The translations under genes and the position numbers were made by a program. From Lomentospora prolificans (Eukaryota; Ascomycota; Sordariomycetes; Microascales; Microascaceae), in the NCBI GenBank assembly GCA_029532625.1, contig JARFXM010000001.1:310001-374000 (forward strand): a stretch of DNA of 64,000 bases, read 5' to 3'. This document shows, one piece after another, positions 45,606-58,065 of the stretch. Each line of letters opens with the position of its first letter. Within the stretch, counting starts at the first letter, position 1. Under the pieces are notes generated by a model, which worked only from the letters and a program-made list of their open reading frames with translations, had not been told where the DNA came from and made no database searches.

Positions 45606-46123
45606 GCGGGATGTTGTTGCGTTTAATTGTTTAGGAAAGCTGAGTCTCGCGCCTCGAAGCCTCGCGCCGGCCCTAGGCTGCTTTTTGTTTGAATACCCTT
45701 GTTTTTACTCTTGCCATGCCAATGTCTATAACCTTTGTATCTATCCTCTCCATTCAATGAAATCCGTTTGTCTTTCGAAATGGTATTTGCTAAGCCCAAG
45801 GGCCAGGCTGTGTCTGACCCGGCTGCTCCTTCTATTTCTAGCTTCACGATTCATCTGTATCCAGCTCCAGCTTCCATCACTAACCAGTTGGTTTCGCTCC
45901 TTGAGCCTTCCCTCTATTTCATGTTGCATTTTCCTTATACTCGAAAGTAGTTGGTCAATATGCCAGCGCAACATCTTGGCCGTCCAAATACCGGACTCAA
46001 ACCCATCAGACCCATCGCCGACATCTTTCGCCGAGATATTTTCGGCACCTCGAACACCTAAACCTATTTGTAAAAAGTGCCCATAACAATAAGAATACTG
46101 GGAATTCCAAAGAGAAAAAGAAA
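45606..46123. other. Intergenic region
   Basis: 518 bp between two plus-strand genes. Short pyrimidine-rich frames only; nothing recognisable. Confidence 0.5.
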
Positions 46124-47037
46124 ATGCCTGCTATCAGCAATAAGGTAGTCATGGTCGCCGTCTATCCAGACCTCACCAAGAAGCAGCTCGACGGCGACAT
46201 GGTCATGCGCCGTGTCAACGAGTTTGTCGAAGCTGTCAGACAGGTGTGTAGCACGCACGAGGTCTGCTCATCGCATGAGCTTCCCAGAAACTTTCCTTCC
46301 TTACTGACAATTCGATAGGATGCTATCATCATTATTGACCGCAAAACTAGCACCCGCTGGTGCGTATGCGCCGACCTGCGCAGGTGCAACTGCAAACGGA
46401 CTGATAAGCCCTACGAGTGCGAGAAGCTCCTTTGCGAGCCCTGCAAGGCCATAGCGCGTGAGTCCCCATGCCTGCCGCATCATCTCTCTACGCCTCCTGA
46501 CCAATCTGATTTCTTCTAGGGGTCGACCCTGACGAGTACTGCCGTAAGCTCACCGACATATACGAACGCCACACCAAGCGCATACAAATGCTTGAGGCGA
46601 ACTTCAAACGTTTCTACAGCATGTCCGCCCTGCACGAAGAGTTCGCTACGGCTACTAAGCGCCCCGTCAGCATGTTTCGCAAGATCTGGCGTCGTCGCCA
46701 AGACTGCCCCAACGACTGCCGCGGACTGTTACACCTATGGTGTGGGCACAAGCGCTCCTGGACGACGCTGCCGAGCCTCGAGAACTTCCTGCAGTACAAG
46801 CTGATGCATCAGGGGCTGGAGGCGGATAAAGTCTGGAAGCAGTTCAAGGACGAGTTGATCCGGAGCCGGATCTTTGAGGGGATTTATATGGACTTGCCGC
46901 CTATAGTTAGTCAGGAGGGGTTAGCTATTAGTGCGGATAACGCTGTGACTGCGCAGCTGAGGGAGACGGTGTCGGTGGATGGTCCTGAGCCGGGTGATGA
47001 GGCAACGACTTCCGAGGAGGATCACTCGAGGATTTAG
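46124..47037 (+). CDS. Hypothetical Cys-rich protein, possible metal-binding module
   Basis: Three exons (46124-46243, 46319-46457, 46520-47037) give 258 aa. The middle exon encodes a compact cysteine cluster, Cys55, 57, 63, 65, 74, 79 and 82, spaced C-x-C-x5-C-x-C-x8-C-x4-C-x2-C. A second C-x3-C-x7-C-x-H-like group follows in exon 3 (QDCPNDCRGLLHLWCGH). The N-terminal 40 residues (VVMVAVYPDLTKKQLDGDMV) read like a small alpha/beta segment, and the C-terminus is acidic and probably disordered. There is no signal peptide, so the cysteines are more likely metal ligands than disulfides. I do not recognise the family. Both splice joins keep frame and use good donors. Confidence 0.6.
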
Positions 47038-47743
47038 CTTGGGAATGCGGACCATGGGTTTATATTGATGGAATCTGCAGGTAACTGGAATAACTGGGTC
47101 ATTTCGAGCCCAGGTTGAATCCCGACGAGAGGGTTTGATCCTACTATTAGCACGAAGTAATATCCGGAGCATCAGTTGTTTTACTCGAAGCTGCAGCTTC
47201 AAAGGCGCTGAGCTCTGGGATCAGTAAAGGCATTGCCTCCCTTAATGCAAAATACCTGATTAACAAAGCATAAAATGCATGTAAGCGAGGGTGGCGGACC
47301 GGGTCAGTGGCCGAGCCCGAAAGACTGGGAAAGAACTACTTGGACCCCTGCAATTTGGAACGTAACACGCTTGCAAGTTCGCGAGCTCCTTGAATTTTGC
47401 TGCTGAAAATCCATCCATCAATCCACACTCAATCCACACTGGTCGCCAGGCTTCTCCTGCCACGTTGGCGACATCATCACTTTTCCACAACCAATCCCTG
47501 TCCTTCTTATTCTTCTTTTCCTTCCTCTTCCCCTTGAATCCCCCCCCCCCATATCAACGCAGCCCCCCTCCCATCGCAGACGAAAACAATACCTGCCGGG
47601 GATGCTTCGTAGCCCCCCCTCTCTTTACTTAATTATTTAATCCATTGGGGCCAATTCCCGCCGCGTCTCTCGCTTCCGCAGCACCCCGTTCCGTCCGATC
47701 AGTCCGTTGCAACGCCACCACGCCCGTCGCGGCAGTCGCCGAT
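47038..47743. other. Intergenic region and leader of the P5A ATPase gene
   Basis: Pyrimidine-rich leader with a C run near 47540-47552. An in-frame non-ATG extension upstream of 47744 is not taken as coding. Confidence 0.5.
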
Positions 47744-50700
47744 ATGGCGCTTGTCGAGAACTCCCAGATCAAGTCGGCGGAGCTTCTGAAGCCTCTGCCG
47801 ACGTACTTCCACGCCTACGTTTGGCCATTCACCATCGCCTGGCCCATCTTTCTGCGCTACTATCTCACGCCCTCGCTCTATGAGAAGCATATCGGATCGT
47901 CGGAGTGGACCTACGTCTGGTGCGGGTCCATCATTACCGTTCAGGCCCTCGTCTGGCTCAGCACCAACTGGAGCGTCAACCTCAAGGCTCGCTTCACCTC
48001 ATCTAGGGTTTCGTCCATCCAGGATGCCCAACTTATCAAGGTCATTCCTGTCGCCAACGCAGGTTCCGCCGATATCTGCGAGTTGATCCGCGAAAAGGTA
48101 ATGCGCGCACTTACCTTATAACTGACCTTCAGTCTCCCCTTTTGCTAACAACTCCGTTTAGGTTGGCGATAAGGCCAATGTATCCTTCCTGTTCCAGAAG
48201 CGCCGATTCCTCTACGATGAAGGTCGCAAGACCTTTGCCACCCTTGAATATGCCATCGACGCCGAGCCCAAGCCTACCATCGCCCACTTCCAAAAGTCGA
48301 GAGGTATCACAAGCCAGGCCGAGTTGACGAGGATCGAGCAGCACTACGGATCCAACACTTTCGACATTCCCGTGCCCACCTTCACCGAGCTCTTCAAGGA
48401 ACATGCAGTCGCCCCGTTCTTCGTCTTCCAGGTGTTCTGCGTCGGTTTGTGGATGCTCGATGAATACTGGTACTACTCTCTCTTCACGCTGTTCATGCTC
48501 GTCGCCTTCGAGAGCACGGTTGTGTGGCAGCGTCAGCGTACCCTCAACGAATTCCGAAGCATGAGCATCAAGCCGTACGATATGTGGGTTTTCAGGCTTG
48601 GCAAGTGGGTTGAGGTCCAGAGCGATAAGCTTCTCCCTGGCGACCTGGTCTCCGTTGGCCGCACCAAGGAGGATTCGGGTGTTGCTTGCGACATGCTTCT
48701 CGTCGAGGGAACCGCCATTGTCAACGAAGCCATGCTTTCCGGTGAGAGTACTCCTCTCCTCAAGGATTCGATCCAGCTCCGTCCCGGTGATGTCGCCATC
48801 GAGCCCGAGGGTCTCGACAAGAATGCCTTCCTTTGGGGTGGCACCAAGGTTCTTCAGGTCACTCACGGAAACCCCGACGAAGAGCGACCCAAGCTTCCTT
48901 CCGGTGTTCCCCTGCCTCCCGACAGCGGCGCTATGGCCATCGTTATGAAGACCGGTTTCGAGACGTCCCAGGGCAGCCTTGTCCGTACCATGATCTACTC
49001 TACCGAGCGTGTATCGGCCAACAACGCCGAGGCTCTGTTCTTCATTCTGTTCCTCCTCATCTTCGCCATTGCCGCCTCCTGGTATGTCTGGGATGAGGGT
49101 GTGAAGAAGGACCGCAAGCGATCCAAGCTTCTCCTCGACTGTGTCCTCATCGTTACTAGCGTCGTTCCCCCCGAGTTGCCCATGGAGCTTTCCCTCGCCG
49201 TCAACACCAGTCTTGCGGCCCTCGCCAAGCTTGCCATCTTCTGTACCGAACCTTTCCGCATTCCCTATGGTGGCCGCATCGACGTTGCCTGCTTCGACAA
49301 GACTGGTACGCTCACCGGCGAGGACCTCGTCGTCGAAGGTATCGCTGGACTTGGTCTCACGCATGCTTCTGGAACCGACACTCCCCAGGATTCTCATGGC
49401 GCTCACACCCGCATTATGCCCGTTAAGAATGTCGGCCTTGAGACTACTCTCGTCCTTGCCACCGCTCATGCTCTCGTCCGTCTCGATCAGGGAGAGGTTG
49501 TCGGCGACCCTATGGAAAAGGCCACCCTCTCCTCCCTCGGTTGGTCTCTTGGGAAGAATGACGTCCTCGTTAGCAAGCCTGTTAAGGGCGCTGTCAACCC
49601 TTCGTCTTTTGTTTCTGGTACCGTCCAGATCAAGCGCCGCTTCCAGTTCTCGTCTGCCCTCAAGAGGCAAAGCGCTATCGCCAGCATCGCCGGTGTTGAC
49701 GCTAGGACTGGTGCCAAGCTCCGTGGAACTTTCGCCGGTGTCAAGGGTGCGCCCGAGACTATCATGAAGATGTTGACCCATGTCCCCGCTGATTACGAAG
49801 AGACCTTCAAGTACTTTACTCGCAAGGGTTCTCGTGTCCTGGCCCTGGCCTACAAGATGCTGTCCGTCGACAGCGAGCTCGGTGCTGGTAGGATCAACGA
49901 CCTCAAGCGTGAGAACGTCGAGGCAGACCTCACTTTTGCCGGTTTCCTCGTCTTGCACTGCCCTCTCAAGGATGATGCCAAGGAGGCCGTCCAGATGCTC
50001 AACGAGAGCAGCCACCGTGTGGTCATGATTACTGGAGACAACCCCCTTACCGCCGTCCATGTCGCCCGAGAAGTGGAGATCGTCGACCGTGACGTTCTCA
50101 TTCTTGACGTCCCTGAAGACAAGAGCCATGATCTCGTCTGGCATAGCGTTGATGATTCGGTCTGCATCCCTGTTGACCCCACGCGTCCCATCGACCCCGA
50201 GATTCTCAAGAACAACGACCTTTGTGTTACCGGACACGCTCTTAGCAAGTTCATGGGCCAGCCTGGCTGGAGCTCTATTCTTCGATACGCCTGGGTCTAC
50301 GCTCGTGTTTCCCCCAAGCAGAAGGAAGATATCCTCCTTGGTCTCAAAGACATGGGTTACTACACCCTCATGGCCGGTGACGGCACCAACGACGTCGGTG
50401 CCCTCAAGCAGGCTCACATCGGTATCGCCCTTCTCAACGGCACCCAGGAAGACCTCCAGCGCATTGCCGAACACAGCCGCAACACTCGCATGAAGGACGT
50501 CTACCAGAAGCAGGTGGACCTCATGAAGCGCTTCAACCAGCCCACACCCCCCGTCCCCGCCATGATCGCTCACCTCTATCCCCCCGGTCCCTCGAACCCC
50601 CACTATGAGAAGGCTATGGAGCGTGAAGCCAAGAAGAAGGGCGTCACCGTCGAGGAGCTCGCCAAGGCGAATGGCACCAACGTCGAGACCGTTACCAGCC

Positions 50701-51845
50701 CCGCCGCTCAACGCCTCCTTCAAAACCAGAGTCCCGCCGACGCCAAGAAGGCCCAGGCCGCCCAGAAGGCTGCTGGTTTCGCCGACAAGCTTACATCCAC
50801 GATGTTGGAGAATGAACTCAACGACGACGAGCCTCCGACGCTCAAGCTCGGTGATGCTTCCGTCGCCGCTCCGTTCACGTCCAAGCTGCGAAATGTCATC
50901 GCCGTTCCCAACATTATCCGCCAGGGCCGTTGCACTCTTGTCGCCACTATTCAGATGTACAAGATCCTTGCTCTCAACTGTCTCATCAGCGCCTACTCCC
51001 TGTCTGTTCTGTACCTCGAGGGTATCAAGTTCGGTGACGGGCAGTACACGATTAGCGGTATCCTTATGAGCGTCTGCTTCCTGTCCATCTCCCGTGCTCG
51101 CACCGTCGAGGGTCTTTCCAAGGAACGACCCCAGCCCAACATCTTCAACCTCTACATCATCGGCTCCATCCTCGGCCAGTTCGCTGTCCACATCGTCACC
51201 CTGATCTACATTGCCCAGCTCTGTGACAGGCTTGAACCGTAAGCAACATCCTTGTTTTTCTTTTCCTTTCTTGTTGTTACTGGCCATATGACTGCATGCT
51301 AACCCCACAAAATCAACAGGCGCTCCGGCGACGTCGACCTCGAGGCCGAATTCTCCCCTTCCCTCCTCAACTCCGCCGTCTACCTCCTCCAGCTCATCCA
51401 GCAAATCTCCACCTTCGCCGTAAACTACCAAGGCCGCCCCTTCCGCGAGTCCCTCTCCGAGAACCGCGCCATGTTCTACGGCATCGTCGGCGTCACCGGC
51501 CTTGCCTTCGCCTGCTCCCTCGAACTCGTCCCCGAGATCAACGAGCAGATGAAGCTCGTCCCCTTCACCAACTCCTTCAAGCAGACCATGACCCTCGTCA
51601 TGGCCGGCGACTTCGCCGCCTGCTACGTTATCGAAAAGGTTCTCAAGAAGCTCTTCTCCGATTACCGCCCCCGCGACATCGCCGTCAGGAGGCCTGAGCA
51701 GCTCCAGCGTGAGGCTGCCCGCAAGGAGGTCGAGAGGAAGAAGAAGGAGGATGAAGAGGAGAAGAAGAGGATGGAGCAGGTTGCCGAGTTTGAGAGGAGG
51801 TTGGAAGAGAAGAAGGCGCAGCTGAGGGCGCTGAGGCAGGGGTAG
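47744..51845 (+). CDS. SPF1: P5A-type ATPase of the endoplasmic reticulum (Spf1 family)
   Basis: Three exons (47744-48097, 48162-51238, 51320-51845) give 1318 aa, the usual size for fungal P5A pumps. The phosphorylation motif is CFDKTGTLTGED. The A-domain carries NEAMLSGESTPLLK, and the hinge is LMAGDGTNDVGALKQAHIGI. The P5A-specific fourth membrane helix signature VVPPELPMELSLAVN is intact. A highly charged C-terminal coiled coil (KEVERKKKEDEEEKKRMEQ) ends the protein. P5A ATPases remove mis-inserted transmembrane helices from the ER membrane and support ER homeostasis. There are no missing key residues. The antisense strand is open for 1100 codons over this gene, which is a codon-bias artefact. 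Confidence 0.97.
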
Positions 51846-52434
51846 TGGAGACGGCGTGACCCCGTCTGGGACATATCAAGTAGCGATGTCTCCTTGACTG
51901 TCGATTTGTAGAGAAGAGAATTTTGAGATCGGAGACTACGATAGAAGAGATACAGAATTTCTTTTTATTAATATTGTTTCTAATTTGTATTTGGAAGGTG
52001 GGACCGAGATGATTCAAGGATACATTGGATGCAATGCTTGATAGACAAAGGTGAGAGGAATACACAAGTCGGGGTATTCTCATTTCCTAGCATGTACATT
52101 TATTCATTACTAAGTCACAATGATCCTTAAGAGTAATTCCAAATAAAAACAAGACTCTTATTTTACACTTGTCGGCCCAAGGGGACGGCAAGAAACTAAG
52201 GTAGAATACCGAAAACCAGCAGCGTTCCGAGATTCCATTCCTCTTTTTGCCGTATCCGTGACGCCAGAATTTTGCGCGTTTCCCATCAAGGAGGCGAAGA
52301 AGACTGGTTCCTTCTTCCCCTCCCGCCTTCCCCCGATTACGGAGACTCCAACGGCCAAGGCATGACAGGGGGGCATTTATTGACGTAAGGGGGTATTGCA
52401 GGCCGGTTTAGTGTTCAGTGCCGAATAGAGGCAC
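51846..52434. other. Convergent 3' region (P5A ATPase / malate dehydrogenase)
   Basis: 589 bp holding the two 3' ends. AT-rich around 51950-52160. Nothing else was recognised. Confidence 0.6.
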
Positions 52435-53641
52435 TTAGTTCTTCTGGTTGGCGAAAGCAACACCCTTGGCGATGTTCTTCTTGAGGTCGCCGAAGCAGGC
52501 CTCGAGGAGACCCTTCTCGACGGCATCGACCTCACCGACGGGGAGGATCTTCTCAACACCGTTGGGACCGAGCTCAACCTGGGAAGAGAAGAACTCAATG
52601 CCCTGGTCCTTGTAGAGAGGAGAGTCGACGAAGGTGGGCTCAATAACGCCCTTCTCGCCCTCGGCGGCGCGGAGGACAGAGTCAGCCATGCGGGCACCGG
52701 CCATGGCCATGGAGAGGGTGGCAGAGCCAGCACCGTCCTTGGCCTTGACGACCTCATCACCACCGAACTGAACACGCTTGACGAGCTCAGCGTTGGAGGA
52801 GAGATCGGGGTGGTTGCTTTGGGAGAAGAGGGGGACGATGGTGACACCGGAGTGGCCACCGACGACAGTGATGTTCTCGTCCTTGGGGTTGGTGCCCTTG
52901 ATCTCGGAAACGAAGCGGGAGGCACGGACGACATCGAGGGTGGTGACACCGAAGAGGCGCTTGGGGTTGTAGACACCCTTGGCCTTGAAGACCTCGGCGC
53001 AGATGGGGACGGTGGAGTTGACGGGGTTGGAGATGATGAGGAGGTTGGCGTCAGGGCAGTGCTCGGCGCAGGCGCTGGCGAGGTCACGGACGATGGAGGC
53101 GTTGGTGTTGAAGAGGTCGTCACGGGTCATGCCGGGCTTGCGGGGGACACCGGCGGGGATGAGGACAACCTTGGCGCCCTTGAGGGCATCGGCAAGACCG
53201 GTGCCCTGGGGGCTGTAGCCCTTGACGGTGCTCTTGGTGTTGACGTGGGAGACATCAGCGGCGACACCTGGAGAGATTATTAGCCGATGCGCCTGTCAAT
53301 GGTGCAATTGATGCCAGTCGAATAGCTAGACACGTACCGGGAGCTCCACGGATATCGTAGAGGGAGAGCTCAGTAACCTTGGGGTTGAGCTTCAGGAGAA
53401 GAGAGAGAGGCTGGCCAATACCACCGGCGGCACCGAGGACGGCGACCTTGGAGAGCTGGAGAAAGCGAAGGTAGGTTAGCGATGGCTCTCACGGACAGCG
53501 ATTGACGCTTCTGCTCAACGAATTCCTACGAATTGGCAATTCGCGATGCCGTATCGAGACAATTGGGAAAAGGACGGGACTGGAGAGACGTACGTTCCTC
53601 GCGGAGGAGGAGAAAGCTCGGCGCTGGATCATGCCAAACAT
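52435..53641 (-). CDS. Malate dehydrogenase, mitochondrial
   Basis: Three exons (53641-53594, 53455-53338, 53267-52435) give 332 aa. The first exon encodes a short Arg/Ser-rich presequence (MFGMIQRRAFSSSARN) typical of matrix import. The second opens with the NAD-binding LSKVAVLGAAGGIGQPLSLL. The catalytic part includes VPRKPGMTRDDLFNTNA, LLIISNPVNSTVP, TTLDVVRASRFV and the active-site His in VVGGHSGVTIVPLF. The C-terminus GVAFANQKN lacks a peroxisomal signal. The enzyme interconverts malate and oxaloacetate with NAD in the citric-acid cycle. Strong codon bias fits high expression. Confidence 0.97.
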
Positions 53642-54715
53642 TTTGAATGATGGGGGGTATATGGATTGATTAAAAGGAAAAAGAGACTAGACAGCAAAAA
53701 AAGATTTTGGAATCTCGTCAAGTTCGTGAAGGCTGGTGGTGAGTGGAGATGGAGAGGTTAAGAATGGTGTGGAGAGAGAAGAGAGAAAAGGAAAGAGGTC
53801 TAAAAGCATTGCAAAGGAAAATATTTTCCCGCTTTGCTGGGCCTGGTTGCGCCTGCCCCAGCCCAGTGTGTCCGTTGCCCGCCTGTTGCTACAGTACCTT
53901 TTTCTCGAGAGTTCGGGGAAAGACCGGCGGTCCTGTTCCTCAACACAGTCGCCACCAATTAGTGCGACAGTGGCTCCTCCCGAAAAGGTACGAAGTGGGG
54001 ACCTTGTGGGCGAGGTTCGGTGTTGCTGGGTTTCGGGGTGTTCCTGCCAACCGAGAATGCCGGGCCGACACAGCTGAAATCGAAGCTGTCATGTGGGGCC
54101 CAAGGCTGCTGCTGGAGCATATGCAGGAGCGAATTCGGCTTAGCGTGGGGTGCAGCTTCTTTTAGTATGGACAAGGATCGCTTACTGTGCTTCCTCACTG
54201 TATCTGGTGATGTCAGCCGAAAATCCCTCAAAACGACCAAGACCGAGCGGCCATTGGGGGACCACGGCGGCTTTGTCGATTCAATCACTAAGAAGAATTG
54301 GGTGGGTGCATGAATTCAGGTCTGCAACCATAAACGAAGCTTTTTACCTGCTAAACACGACGAGAATCCTGAGCTTGCGGCCCCTAAAACTGGTAATCCG
54401 TCTTGTTTCAACTACCGGCATCAAAGTTACCTAGGACCAGCTTGTATCCGAATGCACCACCCTTGAAGCAGCCAGCGAGCCTCGGCGTCGGGCGAGTTCG
54501 CAAAGGGCCCTGCACGAGCTTGCGCCCACTTCAGTGCCTGCCCGGCCCACAGCCAAGCGCCGCATCCGACAACGCGGATTCGCTCATCCGGGACGAGACT
54601 GGCCGATCTTCAGTCACTCGAGACGCTGTTTAGGACAAGCGGCGCTGCAATCATGGCAGAGAAATCGAAAACCTGGTCAATTCCACGTCTAGAAATATTC
54701 CCGGTGCACCCGCAT
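53642..54715. other. Intergenic region, malate dehydrogenase promoter
   Basis: 1.1 kb between the 3' end of the GH3 gene and the malate dehydrogenase start. The open frames on both strands are not recognisable. No shared CCGG-N5-CCGG element was noticed here. Confidence 0.5.
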
Positions 54716-57306
54716 CTAAAGATGATTCCACGACTTGCCCTGCGCCACTCGGAAGGTTGTGAAGCAGCCACCAACGTAAACTCCGTATTCTCCCGGCTCA
54801 AGCTTCCAGACTTTAGCTCCCTCGTCCCAATAACTACACGTGGTATCTAAGGCGGTGCTCAAGGTAACTTCCTTCGACTCTCCGGGCTCAAGTTCAACAG
54901 TCGTAAATCCCTTGAGTTCCTTCTCGGGTCTCCAAATCGGAGCTTCAGCGGGCGCGACAAAGAGCTGTACGACCTCCTTGCCGGCTCGTGACCCTGCATT
55001 AGTGACCGCCACAGAACACTCTAGTGTGGCTGTATCACCATCTTCTCCGGCCACTCGGGCTTTGAAGTCTCGGTATTCAAATTTGGTATAGGAGAGACCG
55101 AATCCGAAAGGCCATCTTGCTTTCTTGCCCGCTTCTCGGCATCGGTATCCGATCTCCAAGCCTTCCGTATAGCTGATCTCCATCTTGCCCTCTGCCGTCG
55201 GCTTCGCGGGGAAGTGCTCGTGGCTCGGAACATCATCTAGTGACTTGAACCATGTCGTCGCCAGCCTTCCGCTTGGATTTACAGCCCCCGTCAGGACCTC
55301 TGCAACTGCCATGGCGCCCTCTTGACCAGGGAAGTGTGCATTCAAAACGGCATCGACATCATTGATAAACGGGCTCACGTCAACAGGGTTTCCGCAATGA
55401 AGAACGAGAACCGTCTTCTTGGATGCCGCAGCAACAGCCTTGATCAAGGCGGTCTGGTTTGCCGGCATACTGATATCCTTAAGGTCAAACCCTTCGGACT
55501 CATACTGGTCGCTTCGACCGGCATAGATGATGCTAATATCAGAATTCCGAGCCAGCTCAGCCGCTTGAGAGATGGCCGCATTTTCGTCGACATATTCCTC
55601 AAAGCAAAGTGTCGCACCGTAAGGAGTAGGTTCGCCAACTACCTGCTTCTCGCGGGCCTGCATCACCAGTTTAATCGAGTATTGTTGGCCCGCATTCATC
55701 GAGATCTTGAGCCTCGTCTCAATGAGAATCGGGCAAAAAATGAACTGCTCAGTTGTGATCTTTGGCTCTGGACCCGTAACTTTCTCGGCGCCGTCAATGT
55801 AGAGGGAGAAAGCACCGGTACATCGCACGGCGAGGGTGTGCTCTCCGGTAGTCTCGGAGACCAGCGATGTAGTCATTTCTAGACGTGAACCGAGAGGCTG
55901 AAGGCCCGGCCTGAGCTTGTCCAACATGAAGACGACGGGCTTCTCGAGAGACTCTGTGTATACCGGCTCCGCTGTATCTTGGTTGTAGTAATCGACCCTC
56001 GCGCCCGGTTTGCCCTCCGGTGACGTGAGCTTTTCCGTGGGTGCCATCGGGATAATGACGTTTGTCCGAACTCCGGGGGCATATTGAACCGAATGGGGTT
56101 CGGGAAGCAACTTGGGCAGGACCTCAAGGGGAGTTTGTCTATACTGTGGTCGGCACGAAGCGCTCCCACCACCGGTTACCACCGCATTCTTAACATACTC
56201 CCCGACCAAAGCAATCTTCTTTGGGTTCCCCGACGGCTCAATTGGGAGCACATGCCCTTCATTCTTCAAGAGAACGATACCCGCTGCAGCAAGTTTCCTC
56301 GCGAGCATATTCGTGTCCTCGTACTCTTCGCATCTTTCGGGAGCTTCGGACTGGCATTCTCTCGTCCGGTCCCTCAGCTCAAGCATCTTTTCTGCTCTCC
56401 GGTCGATCTCCTCCTCGGAGACTTGACCCTCCTTCACAGCTTTTAAGAGCCTCTGGCCTCGGAAAATGGGAAATGGCATCTCGAGATCGACACCAGCCTT
56501 GATCGAGTCCACTGTCGAACGAGTGCCGAACCAGTCAGACATGGCGATGCCCTTGTAGCCCCATGTCTCTCGGAGAATCTTTAGTAAGGCGTAGTTCTCA
56601 CTGCAGAACTGCCCGTCAACCTTGTTATATCTGTTTTCGTTAGCCGCAGCTAGAATCCGACAGTCTTAAGGCACTCACGCCATCATGACCCCCACCGGGT
56701 TAGACTTGCGCAACATAACCTGCCACGCCGCAAGGTACACCTCCCTCAGCGTCCTACTATCCACACTTTCCTTCACATCATAGCCATGTCTCGCCGTCTC
56801 AGAGTCATTGCATACGAAATGCTTCGCACACGCCCCTACACCCGCTCCTTGGATTCCATTCACCAGGGCCGCGGCCAATTCTCCCGTCAATACAGGATCC
56901 TCGCTCCAGCACTCAAAGTTACGGCCGGCCCGAGGGTCTCGGTGGATATTAATCGTAGGACCCAACACCACTTGGGCGGATTTGAGGCGAGCTTGGCGGG
57001 CGATGTGTATACCTAGGTCTGCGAGGAGGGTGCGGTCCCAGGTGGAGGCCAGACAGGTTGTGTTGGGAAAGCAAGCGGTTGTCTCGCTGCCGGCGATGTT
57101 AGACGGGCGGACGCCATTGATAGAGTCGGCGACCTAGGTTTAGCTAGTTAGTGACAGGTGTGAAGCAGAGGAGCCGGTGAAATTCGAACTCTTGTAGGAG
57201 GAATGTTGAGTCTTGGTACTCCGGCGGCGTTGGAAAAGTCTCGGCCGGAGAGGAGAGCAATCTTTTCCTCCAGCTTGAGCTGAGGTAGCAGAGTTGTGTA
57301 ATTCAT
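54716..57306 (-). CDS. GH3 beta-glucosidase with PA14 insert, intracellular
   Basis: Three exons (57306-57190, 57133-56679, 56630-54716) give 828 aa. N-terminal motifs are EEKIALLSGRDFSN, VADSINGVRPSN, PTINIHRDPRAGRNFECWSE and CAKHFVCNDSE. The nucleophile Asp (about residue 223) is in KGIAMSDWFGTRS, just after intron 2. A PA14 domain is inserted at about residues 390-520. The second catalytic domain contains DISIIYAGRSDQYESEGFD and LHCGNPVDVSPF. A C-terminal fibronectin-III-like domain closes the protein. There is no signal peptide, so it should hydrolyse imported glucosides inside the cell. Intron 1 has an unusual donor (GTTCGA), but the join reads correctly. Its upstream region carries the palindrome shared with the next three genes. 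Confidence 0.93.
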
Positions 57307-57487
57307 TATGGCTCTCAAGAAAGCCTTTACTCGTCGCGGACAATTCAATATTTCTGTTTTGGAAGGTTCACACTTCCCAGAGCTTCTCAGGAATCGCCCT
57401 GGTTTTGTTATTTTCACGACGGAGCTCGAGGTGTTCGTTCCTTTCAACCTCGCGGCGCAGCTCCGGCCCTTCAACGACCGAAACAGT

Positions 57488-57565
57488 ACTCCGCACAAAG
57501 GAGCCAGGTAGCTAGCTAATTTCAGATGCGATCCTCAATGCGGAGAACATAACCCAGTGCGGAGT
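57488..57565. promoter_or_regulatory. Inverted pair of TGCGGAGT elements
   Basis: TGCGGAGT occurs at 57488-57495 on the minus strand and 57558-57565 on the plus strand. A close variant, TGCGGAGA, lies in between near 57539. The same octamer is present once at 61777-61784 in the esterase/bicupin promoter, with a variant at 61753-61760. Function is inferred. Confidence 0.35.
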
Positions 57566-57628
57566 ATTGGAAGCAAGCAATGGCCGGATTGTCCGACCAC
57601 CAGGTCCACTTGCGACCCGGGCGTACAC

Positions 57629-57641
57629 CCGGCTTTTCCGG
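57629..57641. promoter_or_regulatory. Shared palindrome CCGG-CTTTT-CCGG (copy 1, GH3 promoter)
   Basis: Perfect CCGG half sites five bases apart, about 330 bp upstream of the GH3 start at 57306. It matches copy 3 in all 13 bases and copy 2 in 12 of 13. CGG-N5-CCG is a recognised Zn2Cys6 dimer layout. Confidence 0.55.
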
Positions 57642-58065
57642 AGCGGGCACACATTCCCTGATCAGCCGCCCTCCGGTTTGAGCCACGTTAAAGCCCAGAA
57701 GCTTCGGCTTTTGAGTCGGGTTTTATTCAAACTATCGAATCTAGCAGGTTGACGCGCTCCAATCATGGTAGGGGATGTTTTGGGCTGCTCTTGGCTAATC
57801 TGGGGCTTGTGTATTGGAGCGATGCAGGGAGGCAGACATCAGGGTTGGTTGTATAATCTCACGTTGTCTCACTTTGGCCAAGCGATGCATGGTATGTTTT
57901 AGAGCATGATAATACAAGTCTGCGATGTATGGATTCACGAATAGAAGACATTATTTGAAGATCTCGTTCCAATTAATGTACTAGTGGCCAAGATTTTATC
58001 TCTGCCCAGCAGAGCTACTTATCAACTGGTAGGATAAAAACCATCATCAAGTAACCCCGAATTCC

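Larger units (their letters stand above)
57307..58065. other. Promoter region of the GH3 glucosidase
   Basis: 759 bp between the transporter stop and the glucosidase start. It holds the shared palindrome (57629-57641) and an inverted pair of GTGCGGAGTA elements (57487-57496 minus, 57557-57566 plus). The left half is T/A-rich 3' flank of the transporter. Confidence 0.6.

Noticed and set aside
48129..51431. 1100-codon open frame on the minus strand
   Set aside because: It lies exactly antisense to the P5A ATPase exons in a strongly codon-biased gene. Its protein is Gly/Glu/Val/Asp-rich shadow sequence without motifs.
52377..53123. 248-codon minus-strand frame rich in Ser, Pro and Thr
   Set aside because: It overlaps malate dehydrogenase on the same strand in another frame. 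The dehydrogenase frame carries all catalytic motifs.
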